Below the pieces are notes generated by a model. The model saw nothing but the letters and a program-made list of their open reading frames with translations, was not told the DNA's origin and made no database searches. A stretch of DNA of 35,798 bases from positions 1 through 35,798 of the forward strand of contig JAHEYE010000025.1 of the NCBI GenBank assembly GCA_023251695.1, written 5' to 3'. Every line of letters begins with the position of its first letter. The first letter of the stretch is position 1. Positions 9,451 to 16,487 of the stretch are shown here, one piece after another. Made by a program: the position numbers and the translations under genes. This DNA comes from Sphingobacteriaceae bacterium. GTDB taxonomy: Bacteria; Bacteroidota; Bacteroidia; B-17B0; Aurantibacillaceae.

Positions 9451-9921
9451 TTACTTACCAATAAGCCTGGTAAAGTTAAAATAGATGGTGTCGGTAGCGC
9501 CGCCAATAAAAGCCTGCAAGTTATCGGGCGAAGCCAAACGGTAATTAATCATCCGCGGAAAATCGTGCGCAGGGTTTTCGAACTGAACAAGGGTATCCAT
9601 CAGGATTGTACTAGTAAACGTAACAGCTTTACCTTTGTTCTGACCTTTCACAAGCGTAATAAAATTCCATTTACCGTTTTCATTAACAATATTAACATCC
9701 TCCATAATGATTGTATCATTATTCATAACGGAAAAAGCTTGTGACGAATAGGAACCATCCGGGTTTTTTCTCCATTGTTCAAATTGATCTTCACCGGCCA
9801 ATTGCCAGGTGCCTATTAATTTGTCGAACACAGTTTTCTCTTCAGAATCACTTTGCTTATTGCCGCCGGCACAATTACAGAGGAGATTAACGGTGATAAA
9901 TATGACAACTAGTTTTTTCAT
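9451..9921 (-). CDS. DUF6265-like lipoprotein
   Basis: A 156-residue putative lipoprotein. The signal peptide ends in LLCNC, so C17 is the probable lipidated cysteine. The mature part begins KLIGTWQLAGEDQFEQW and contains ENPAHDFPRMINYR, the pattern of the DUF6265 family, a small lipocalin-like beta-barrel with a GTW start. No function is established. It starts 9 bp after the stop of the T9SS cargo gene, so the two probably form one transcript. ATG start. Confidence 0.78.
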   Translation of the reverse strand: MKKLVVIFITVNLLCNCAGGNKQSDSEEKTVFDKLIGTWQLAGEDQFEQWRKNPDGSYSSQAFSVMNNDTIIMEDVNIVNENGKWNFITLVKGQNKGKAVTFTSTILMDTLVQFENPAHDFPRMINYRLASPDNLQAFIGGATDTIYFNFTRLIGK

Positions 9922-9930
9922 GAAACTACT

Positions 9931-11121
9931 CTAACGGTTATACACTAATTTACAGGTAAAGGTTTCATTTCTATTAACCAACCGAACCAGATAAAGACCC
10001 GTGCTAAATGTGCTGAGGTCGACCGAACTATTGAGAGAATCAATATTGACTTTTGAAATCATTTTTCCTGTATAATCCATTATTTCTACGAAAGCCACTT
10101 TACCATTCTCTAAATCCAGACCATTAATTGAAAATATACCCGACTCTGTCGGATTCGGAACAAGGCTGATGTTTGTCCCGGTTGTTTTGTTTCGTTCAAG
10201 AACAACCATACCGGAGTAGGTAAAAGTTCTGTCGACATCAGTTTGTTTCAGCCGGTAATAAGAAATTCCCTGCAATGGATTCGCATCATTAAATGTATAA
10301 TTATTGATCTTATTGCTGTTGCCTACCGCATCAACTTCACCAATATTCTCAAAACGGAAACCATCTGTGCTTCTTTCTACCGTAAAATAATCATTATTCA
10401 ATTCCATTGCTGTTTGCCAATTAACTTCAACTTCTTTTACTTTTTCATAAGCTGCAAAACCCAAAAGTTCAATTGGCAATGCACAGCTGGAACATGCTAC
10501 ATTGATATTATCGATCTGGTATTTTTCGCCATTGGCCCAGGTTTGTACTGTTATCTTGAGCTGTAATGTAGTTGCCGGATTAAGACATACGCTATAAGAA
10601 AAAGAAGTTCCCGAACTAAGTGCACCAATTAAAATATAGGTACCGCCGCTGCAAGCTTGTGCACAGGTTCCGCCTTCCACCGAAGTAAGCGGAACGAAGC
10701 CTGAACCGTTCGCGTCGTATTCAAGGCTAATCCAATCCACACAATTGCAGCCGCATCCCGGAATACATTCTTCAAAAGCATTAGAGGCTGCTGCCAGATT
10801 AATATCCATCGAAACAATAATTCCATTGGTACAAGAAGAAGTGTTGATATTTCCTGTGGTCCAGGTGGCCGGGCCATTCGTATCCTCGCATTCAAGCGTA
10901 TTGCCGTTAACGTAAAAATAATCGCCAGTTGTGCAGGTTGGACAGGCAGTGGTCCATCCCACGCCCCCTATATTATCATTGCCTGTAGTAGAAGTATTCG
11001 CTTCATCAAATGGCTCCGAAAAAATAATTTGAGCACCCAGCTGATAGCTGCCCAACACCAAGCAGGTTAATATGATTCTTGCGATTAAATATTTGATCCG
11101 TCTTAACAAAATCCAAAACAT
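9931..11121 (-). CDS. secreted protein with type IX sorting domain, cysteine-rich N-terminal domain
   Basis: About 396 residues from the ATG at 11121. The frame stays open to a TTG at 11151, but the ATG gives a clean signal peptide (FWILLRRIKYLIARIILTCLVLGS, cut after GAQ). The mature N-terminal domain is a beta-sandwich-like region with many cysteines (for example CIPGCGCNC), resembling carbohydrate- or ligand-binding modules. A fibronectin-like middle part (VNWQTAMELNNDYFTVERS) follows. The C-terminus (SLVPNPTESGIF ... DLSTFSTGLYLVRL) is a type A T9SS sorting domain, which directs export across the outer membrane and attachment to the surface or release. The T9SS machinery is not in the window. 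It is upstream of the DUF6265-like lipoprotein gene. Its ligand is unknown. Confidence 0.86.
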   Translation of the reverse strand: MFWILLRRIKYLIARIILTCLVLGSYQLGAQIIFSEPFDEANTSTTGNDNIGGVGWTTACPTCTTGDYFYVNGNTLECEDTNGPATWTTGNINTSSCTNGIIVSMDINLAAASNAFEECIPGCGCNCVDWISLEYDANGSGFVPLTSVEGGTCAQACSGGTYILIGALSSGTSFSYSVCLNPATTLQLKITVQTWANGEKYQIDNINVACSSCALPIELLGFAAYEKVKEVEVNWQTAMELNNDYFTVERSTDGFRFENIGEVDAVGNSNKINNYTFNDANPLQGISYYRLKQTDVDRTFTYSGMVVLERNKTTGTNISLVPNPTESGIFSINGLDLENGKVAFVEIMDYTGKMISKVNIDSLNSSVDLSTFSTGLYLVRLVNRNETFTCKLVYNR

Positions 11122-11201
11122 TTGAAAAGCGGTTAAGGAGTCTTTTAACAAGATTTTTGGTTAAAATTCCTTTAGGGTGCTCACTTTTATTAAGTGCTTG
11201 T

Positions 11202-11209
11202 CAAATTTA
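11202..11209 (-). promoter_or_regulatory. TAnnTTTG -7 promoter element for the T9SS cargo gene
   Basis: Read on the minus strand the sequence is TAAATTTG, a full match to the Bacteroidota -7 consensus. It would start a transcript near 11195, about 70 nt before the ATG at 11121. No clear -33 TTTG is seen. Confidence 0.42.
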
Positions 11210-11277
11210 CGATTAATGCCCGCTAAAAACATGCCCATATATTAACAAAATACTAAATTTTGGAGCTTTTTAACAAT

Positions 11278-11307
11278 TTTGAAAAGGGCACAATTTTTGT
11301 ACCTTTA
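11278..11307 (+). promoter_or_regulatory. promoter of the thioredoxin-fold gene
   Basis: TTTG at 11278-11281 and TACCTTTA at 11300-11307 are 18 bp apart. This matches the Bacteroidota -33/-7 promoter layout with one mismatch in the last base of the -7 element. Transcription would start near 11313, about 14 nt before the ATG at 11327. Confidence 0.6.
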
Positions 11308-11326
11308 ATAGTCTAAAACCACCCAA

Positions 11327-11938
11327 ATGAAAAACTTACTTCTTTTAGCAGCAGTCACAACAGCAGCTTTCTCTTCAGCCTTTATGTTAGCCCCGGCATT
11401 TGATGAATTGGCCCTGAATTCTGCCATTCCGGAGGCCACTTATAAAATGAAAGACGTAAGCGGTAAAGATGTTTCTTTAGATGAAACTAAAACCGCTAAA
11501 GGTTTATTGGTGATTTTTTCCTGCAATACTTGTCCGTACGTAAAACTAAGCGAAACCCGCATTAAAGAATACAGCGATTTTTGCGCGGCGAATGGCATTG
11601 GTTGTATCATTGTAAATAGTAACGAAGCACAACGTAGCGAAGAAGATAGTTTTGACGCCATGACTAAATACCATGCCGCTCAAAAATTAAAATGTTTTTA
11701 TACCGTTGATGTGAGTTCAAAATTGGCTAATGCTTTTGGTGCCACCCGCACGCCGCAATGCTTTTTATTTAATGCAAAAGGCTTGATTTACAAAGGCGCT
11801 ATTGACGATAATGTAAAAGATCCAACCGCGGTTAAAGAAACGTATCTGAAAGATGCTTTGAATGCTGTTGTAAAAAATACTGTTCCTGCCAAACAGGAAA
11901 CAAAATCAATCGGCTGTACTATTAAGAGAGTTGAATAA
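11327..11938 (+). CDS. exported thioredoxin-family / redoxin protein with CxxC
   Basis: A 203-residue protein with a signal peptide (about residues 1-22) and a thioredoxin fold of the AhpC/TlpA-like redoxin type. The redox pair is C66 and C69 in FSCNTCPYVK. The cis-proline strand is RTPQCFLF. The C-terminus carries a conserved-looking GCTIKR segment seen in Bacteroidota relatives. It probably acts in the periplasm as a thiol reductase or peroxiredoxin-like protein; the substrate cannot be told. A promoter lies just upstream. The next gene, a small lipoprotein, starts 14 bp after its stop, so they are likely co-transcribed. Confidence 0.86.
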   Translation: MKNLLLLAAVTTAAFSSAFMLAPAFDELALNSAIPEATYKMKDVSGKDVSLDETKTAKGLLVIFSCNTCPYVKLSETRIKEYSDFCAANGIGCIIVNSNEAQRSEEDSFDAMTKYHAAQKLKCFYTVDVSSKLANAFGATRTPQCFLFNAKGLIYKGAIDDNVKDPTAVKETYLKDALNAVVKNTVPAKQETKSIGCTIKRVE

Positions 11939-11952
11939 TCAAAAACGTTTTT

Positions 11953-12276
11953 ATGAAAAAAATTCTTTTTTCTTTATTAATTGCCGTCTCCGTATTACTT
12001 ACTTCATGCCTGAAGGAAAATCATTCGGTTTGCTTTAAAAATAATTACACCCAAGTTATGTATTCCGTTACAGCGGGAAATGCAAAAATCGGGACTGTTG
12101 AAAACGGGAAAGTATCGAATTACTATGCCATCAATTCTGGAAATTTTTCAATCAGCGGTATGAGTTCAAGCGGACAAAATCTTTCCGGTTCAGGTTCTGT
12201 ATCAGGAAGAGGAACTCATAAATGGACCATTACGCTGAGTTCTGCCGGAACGCTTTCGATCAGCAAAGACAAATAA
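11953..12276 (+). CDS. small predicted lipoprotein of unknown function
   Basis: A 107-residue protein. The signal peptide ends in the lipobox LLTSC, so C19 is the likely lipid-attachment site. The mature part is about 89 residues, rich in Ser, Gly and Asn, with alternating beta strands (QVMYSVTAGNAKIGTVENGKV, in part), and has one further cysteine in SVCFKNNY. I do not recognise a family. It follows the thioredoxin-fold gene by 14 bp, and its stop is one base from the stop of the convergent lptD. Confidence 0.72.
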   Translation: MKKILFSLLIAVSVLLTSCLKENHSVCFKNNYTQVMYSVTAGNAKIGTVENGKVSNYYAINSGNFSISGMSSSGQNLSGSGSVSGRGTHKWTITLSSAGTLSISKDK

Positions 12277-12277
12277 A

Positions 12278-14815
12278 TTAATAGTTATCGAACCACTGAC
12301 GCTGCCGCGGGATTTTGATATCGCTCAGCATGCTTGTCTTCAGATTGATGGTTAAGCTATAACTCTTCCTAAAGCCAAAAGGAATCCAATCGATTCTTGC
12401 TTCCCAGCATTTCAGGTCGCGGTAAAGATTCACGCTTGTATAACTCAGTTGCTTATTAGTAAAATCGTAACCGCTGGTGGCGCCAATTTTCCAATTCTTG
12501 GTTACATTTATGCTGCCGCTGAAGTTCAGGCTTTGCGTGTATTTTATTTTTGCCTTAATGTATTGTTGCGATATGTTCAGATTATAAAATACTGACAGAT
12601 TCCAAGGTAAAGGACCTTCCTCGGCTACTTTGCTTTTCTCGGCCCCTCTCTCCGCACCGTTAGTCAGGTTAGGCGGTTTACGTGCGTTTTTTATTGCATC
12701 CACCATATTTGAACTGAAAGCCCCGTTTACTGCAATATTAGCCGAAGTGAACCTCGCCCATTTTCCGTCATAATTATACTGATATTCGGCTCTGTCGCGT
12801 TTGCGCAAAGTATCGTAAACGTAAGGATCGAAAACTGCATTTCCGACCAAATCAAAAAACTTAAAGAGCTTGTTACGTGCGCTCACGTTAATGTTACTCA
12901 GATTAAAACTATCGGCCGCAAAATTATAATAACCACTCATGCTCAGGTTTTGTAAAATAGTTGCTTTGTTATAGATGTAACCTGTATCCGTTTTTTTCCG
13001 CACCTTGGCCTCAATGTTATTATTCAAATTAAAATTAAGTGTGTTTTGCTCCCCTTGCGCAGGTCCGCCGAAAATATTATTCTGAAATACTGAATAATAT
13101 TGCTTTGTGCCGATTGTATCTACCGTTATCTCCTTCCAGAAACCATATTGCTCTTTACCAAAATCGGGCCGGTACATGTAAGTGATAGTTGGAATAAGAA
13201 GATGCCTGATTTGTTTCAGCCGTTTCGACTTAAACATGTAATCCATAAATAATTTAGTTGAAACGGCTGTGGTAAAATTCGCATCGTACCCCGCAACAAA
13301 ACCATTTACGGTATCGGTTTTAAGTGTATTGGTAGCATACAATAATTCTTTCTTAGTTGTTTTGGTGTACATCACCGAACTTAAATTTACGGCAGGTGTA
13401 ACTGTAATGTATTTTGCTACATTAAAGTTTGTTGAGATTGGTAAACTATGTCTGATCCCATATTTTAATCTCTTCTCTATATCACCCTTGAACAAAATCG
13501 AATCGTAACCGCTAAGTGTGTTGCGTGCTTCCAATAAATAATTCACCCCTACTTTATCAAACACATTTTGCTTTACTGCATTCTCCCGCTTAAACGGAAA
13601 AAAACGATTCACGTTGAAAGTCAGTTGCGGAAAGGAAAGATCAACCAAGCCGCTAATGGTATTCTGACTTCCCATGGCGTTAACACTGAACGAACTCCAT
13701 TTTGTACTTTTTGTAAAATTTACATTTGACTGAAATGTATTTGCAAGGTATTGTCCGGAATTCAAAGAATTGAATTTATTATATTTCTGATTGATGTAAT
13801 TCACATTGGCACCAAATCTGACAGTTGGATTATTTCTGTTATCCTGCGTATGCGACCAGTTGATGTTATATGATTTTTGTTTGTTATATAGCGAAGGAAC
13901 ATCTTTATCACCAATAACGTATTCTGAATATCCCAGATTAACGGCGCCGATATATTTATACAAAACATTATAATCATTGGTTGTTCTTAAACCCCAGCTT
14001 CCGTTCGAATAAATATCGCCACGGATTACCATATCGGTTTTATCATTTATTCCCCAATAAAAACCACCATCCTTAAAAAAATAACCTTGTCCGGGCGAAT
14101 TACCAACAAATGGCAGTAAAATTCCGTTGTGCCTTCTTTTTGAATTCGGAAAATAACCAAAGGGCAACATCAAAGGCGTTGGTACACCGCTTATTTCAAG
14201 GTACATCGGGCCTGTTACAATTTTATCATCCGGAATTATTTTTGCCTTCGTGGCTCTGAAAGCTGTTTTTGCATCTTCGTACTGACAAGGAATGCATTTT
14301 AAATTCTTCATGTAGATAACATCCGTACTATCTTTTTTGATTTCATTTCCGAAAACCAATAAATCGCCTTGCTTGGTAAGAACGTTGAAAATTTTTCCCT
14401 TTTTTGTTTTCAGGTTGTACATTATTTTTTCGGCATTAAATTCTTGTGTATTGTCTTTGAAAACAGGTGTGCCTATTTTTTTTCCTGTTGAATCGGTAGT
14501 TCCGTATGCGGTTACTAAATTTTTGTCGTTATCAATTTCGATAAACTCTGCTTTCAGATTCATATCGCCATATTCGACATAAGCCTCTCCAAACAGGAAA
14601 ATTTTATTCCCCTTTGCTTCGTATCTTATCGAATCCCTTGCGTTATAAATTATCTTCTTGTCGAGAGGCTCGTCTTCATCAAGCGTATCTACCGTTACCA
14701 CTTTAACAGTTGAATCGCTTGCTACAGGCGTTACAGTTTGTGAAATGCTAAAAAAGGGCATAGATATTAACATTGCCCTTAAGAAAACTAATATGGACCT
14801 TCCCCTAGGTATCAA
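12278..14815 (-). CDS. lptD: LPS-assembly outer-membrane protein LptD
   Basis: An 845-residue protein matching the Bacteroidota form of LptD, the outer-membrane barrel that with LptE inserts LPS or lipooligosaccharide into the outer leaflet. After a signal-like N-terminus, a periplasmic OstA/LptA-like beta-jellyroll region spans about 55-200 (SIRYEAKGNKIFLFGEAYV and related repeats). The PMYLEISGVPTPLMLPFGYFP region then leads into a long barrel of Tyr/Asn-rich alternating strands to the C-terminus. The cysteine pair in LKCIPC (about residues 174-177) lies at the end of the jellyroll part. The only start giving a basic signal peptide is TTG at 14815 (MIPRGRSILVFLRAM); the first ATG, at 14773, leaves a short uncharged one. 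It is divergent from the amidase gene. LptE and the other Lpt genes are absent here. Confidence 0.92.
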   Translation of the reverse strand: MIPRGRSILVFLRAMLISMPFFSISQTVTPVASDSTVKVVTVDTLDEDEPLDKKIIYNARDSIRYEAKGNKIFLFGEAYVEYGDMNLKAEFIEIDNDKNLVTAYGTTDSTGKKIGTPVFKDNTQEFNAEKIMYNLKTKKGKIFNVLTKQGDLLVFGNEIKKDSTDVIYMKNLKCIPCQYEDAKTAFRATKAKIIPDDKIVTGPMYLEISGVPTPLMLPFGYFPNSKRRHNGILLPFVGNSPGQGYFFKDGGFYWGINDKTDMVIRGDIYSNGSWGLRTTNDYNVLYKYIGAVNLGYSEYVIGDKDVPSLYNKQKSYNINWSHTQDNRNNPTVRFGANVNYINQKYNKFNSLNSGQYLANTFQSNVNFTKSTKWSSFSVNAMGSQNTISGLVDLSFPQLTFNVNRFFPFKRENAVKQNVFDKVGVNYLLEARNTLSGYDSILFKGDIEKRLKYGIRHSLPISTNFNVAKYITVTPAVNLSSVMYTKTTKKELLYATNTLKTDTVNGFVAGYDANFTTAVSTKLFMDYMFKSKRLKQIRHLLIPTITYMYRPDFGKEQYGFWKEITVDTIGTKQYYSVFQNNIFGGPAQGEQNTLNFNLNNNIEAKVRKKTDTGYIYNKATILQNLSMSGYYNFAADSFNLSNINVSARNKLFKFFDLVGNAVFDPYVYDTLRKRDRAEYQYNYDGKWARFTSANIAVNGAFSSNMVDAIKNARKPPNLTNGAERGAEKSKVAEEGPLPWNLSVFYNLNISQQYIKAKIKYTQSLNFSGSINVTKNWKIGATSGYDFTNKQLSYTSVNLYRDLKCWEARIDWIPFGFRKSYSLTINLKTSMLSDIKIPRQRQWFDNY

Positions 14816-14826
14816 GCCTATTCAGC

Positions 14827-14834
14827 TAACTTTG
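14827..14834 (+). promoter_or_regulatory. TAnnTTTG -7 promoter element for the amidase
   Basis: TAACTTTG is a full match to the -7 consensus on the plus strand. A transcript would start near 14840, 19-34 nt before the candidate amidase starts. No TTG is seen at the -33 position. Confidence 0.45.
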
Positions 14835-14842
14835 ATTATATA

Positions 14843-14850
14843 CAAATCTA
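14843..14850 (-). promoter_or_regulatory. TAnnTTTG -7 promoter element for lptD
   Basis: On the minus strand this reads TAGATTTG, a full consensus match. The lptD transcript would begin near 14837, about 22 nt before the TTG start at 14815. It faces the plus-strand box at 14827, so the two transcripts would overlap at their 5' ends. Confidence 0.45.
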
Positions 14851-14873
14851 CTAAATACTTGTATTTAGAGTCG

Positions 14874-16409
14874 GTGGTGCAGAGTAAGATATTAATAAAA
14901 AACCTTAAAAAAACGGGGCTTTTGTCTCTGTTTTGCCTTGTTTTTTGGCTTACATTAACAAGCTTTCACCGAGATGATCCAAAGGGTATTAAAACCATTG
15001 TTATTGATGCGGGACACGGCGGAAAAGATCCGGGCTGCAACGGTGTTACGTTTAAGGAAAAAGATATTTCACTGGCTGTTGCCTTACGGCTTGGAAAATT
15101 AATTGAGGATAATTATCCGGACGTAAAAGTAATTTACACACGCAAAACAGATGTGTTTATTGAATTGGAAGAGCGCGCACAAATTGCCAATAAAAACAAA
15201 GCCGATCTGTTTATTTCTATCCATTGTAACGCCGCAGGTAAACCGGTAATGATAAAAGATAAAAAAACAGGAAAGATGCGCGTTAAGACTTTCACCAACA
15301 AAAAAGGAAAACGCATTCCGGTTGAAACCATTAACCCTATTCCATTCGGAAGTGAAACTTATGTAATGGGTTTGAAAAACGAAGAAGGAAAAATGAAAGT
15401 AGCGCAGCGTGAGAACTCCGCGATTTTATTGGAGGATAATTACGAAAAAAAATACGAAGGTTTTGATCCCGAGAGTGAAGAGAGTTATATCATCATGAGT
15501 AATTACACTTCCGCTTATGTGATACAAAGTGCGCAATTAGGTTTGAAGATACAAGCAGAGTATTCAAAAAAATCAGGAAGGGTTGATAAGGGTGTACACC
15601 GGCAAAGTATTTGGGTATTGTGGCGCACCGCGATGCCAAGCGTATTAACAGAGATTGGCTATTTGACAAATCCGTTGGAAGAACAGTTTTTAGGTTCGGA
15701 GAAGGGACAGAAATATATTGCTGCCAGTGTTTTCAATGGCTTCCGGAAATTTAAAGATGATATTGAGGGAAAGAAAAAAGAGTACGATGATGAAATTGAG
15801 AATATGGAACCCCTTAAGAACGAAAATCTGGAAGCAGGCAATACAGGAAAACCTTTAAAAGAAGATTACACAGTTGAAGAAGAAGATGGACCAAAAGAAG
15901 ATTCAACCAAAACGGTTATTAAAGACGGTCCTAAAAATCCGGAAGTAAAACAACCCGAGAAAGAAAAGGAGATAGAAAAAGAAGCGCCTAAAGATGTAAA
16001 AGAAATTGTAGACAATTACAAAAACAATTCGCAAAAAGACAGTACAAAGACTGAAACGCCCGTAAAAGAAAAAGAGAAAGAGGTTGTTATTGAAAAACCG
16101 AAAGAAAAAGAACCTGAAGTAAAAAACGAAAGCAGTGATGTTGTTGTTGAATTTAAAGTTCAGTTTGCAAGTAGTGACAAAGAATTAGATCTGAAAGAAA
16201 ATAAATTCAGCCCTGTTGAAAACGGAAGTTTTTACAAAGTAGGAAGTTTCTTAAAATATACTTCAGGAAATTTTAAAACCTCAGCCGATGCGTTCAAACA
16301 TCAGAAAAAATTGGCCGAGGCCGGATTTAAGGATTGTTTTGTGGTTGCGTTTAAAAACGGACAACGCATTGATGTGAAAGAAGCGAAAGCTTTGTCGGAG
16401 AAGAAATAG
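14874..16409 (+). CDS. N-acetylmuramoyl-L-alanine amidase (Amidase_3) with C-terminal SPOR-like domain
   Basis: A periplasmic zinc amidase that cleaves the bond between MurNAc and L-Ala of peptidoglycan, typically in cell separation. Counting from GTG at 14874 (511 residues), a membrane or signal segment spans about 15-30. The zinc residues are H48 in IDAGHGGKDPG, E62 in FKEKD and the His in SIHCNA; the catalytic Glu is in VLTEIGYLTNP. After the SIHCNA histidine there is an unusual basic insertion (about KDKKTGKMRVKTFTNKKGKR) before the conserved GSETYVMG. A Lys/Glu-rich, low-complexity linker spans about 300-425. The last 80 residues (VEFKVQFASSD ... FKDCFVVAFKNGQRI) resemble a SPOR peptidoglycan-binding domain. 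The frame is open further upstream into lptD. GTG 14874 or 14877 or TTG 14859 are the plausible starts. Confidence 0.9.
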   Translation: MVQSKILIKNLKKTGLLSLFCLVFWLTLTSFHRDDPKGIKTIVIDAGHGGKDPGCNGVTFKEKDISLAVALRLGKLIEDNYPDVKVIYTRKTDVFIELEERAQIANKNKADLFISIHCNAAGKPVMIKDKKTGKMRVKTFTNKKGKRIPVETINPIPFGSETYVMGLKNEEGKMKVAQRENSAILLEDNYEKKYEGFDPESEESYIIMSNYTSAYVIQSAQLGLKIQAEYSKKSGRVDKGVHRQSIWVLWRTAMPSVLTEIGYLTNPLEEQFLGSEKGQKYIAASVFNGFRKFKDDIEGKKKEYDDEIENMEPLKNENLEAGNTGKPLKEDYTVEEEDGPKEDSTKTVIKDGPKNPEVKQPEKEKEIEKEAPKDVKEIVDNYKNNSQKDSTKTETPVKEKEKEVVIEKPKEKEPEVKNESSDVVVEFKVQFASSDKELDLKENKFSPVENGSFYKVGSFLKYTSGNFKTSADAFKHQKKLAEAGFKDCFVVAFKNGQRIDVKEAKALSEKK

Positions 16410-16416
16410 ATAAGCA

Positions 16417-16479
16417 GTGACTTCGACAAGCTCAGTCACCGCAAATCTCTTAACGGGTGGCTGAGCTTGTCGAAGTCAC
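16417..16479. repeat. 24-bp inverted repeat (REP-like hairpin, possible terminator)
   Basis: Two 24-nt arms (16417-16440 and 16456-16479) match at 23 of 24 positions across a 15-nt loop. The core is CTTCGACAAGCTCAG. It lies between the convergent ends of the amidase and yidC genes and could end both transcripts. There is no strong T-run. From memory, this core recurs in intergenic regions of many bacterial genomes, so it is probably a dispersed REP-type element. Confidence 0.85.
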
Positions 16480-16487
16480 CTGAAAAA

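Noticed and set aside
10629..10895. Open frame of about 88 codons inside the T9SS cargo gene (minus strand, other frame)
   Set aside because: It lies wholly within a well-supported gene on the same strand in another frame and has no family features.
14658..14873. A longer N-terminus of the amidase reaching into lptD
   Set aside because: It overlaps the lptD 5' region on the other strand, has no signal-like features, and lies upstream of the likely promoter at 14827.
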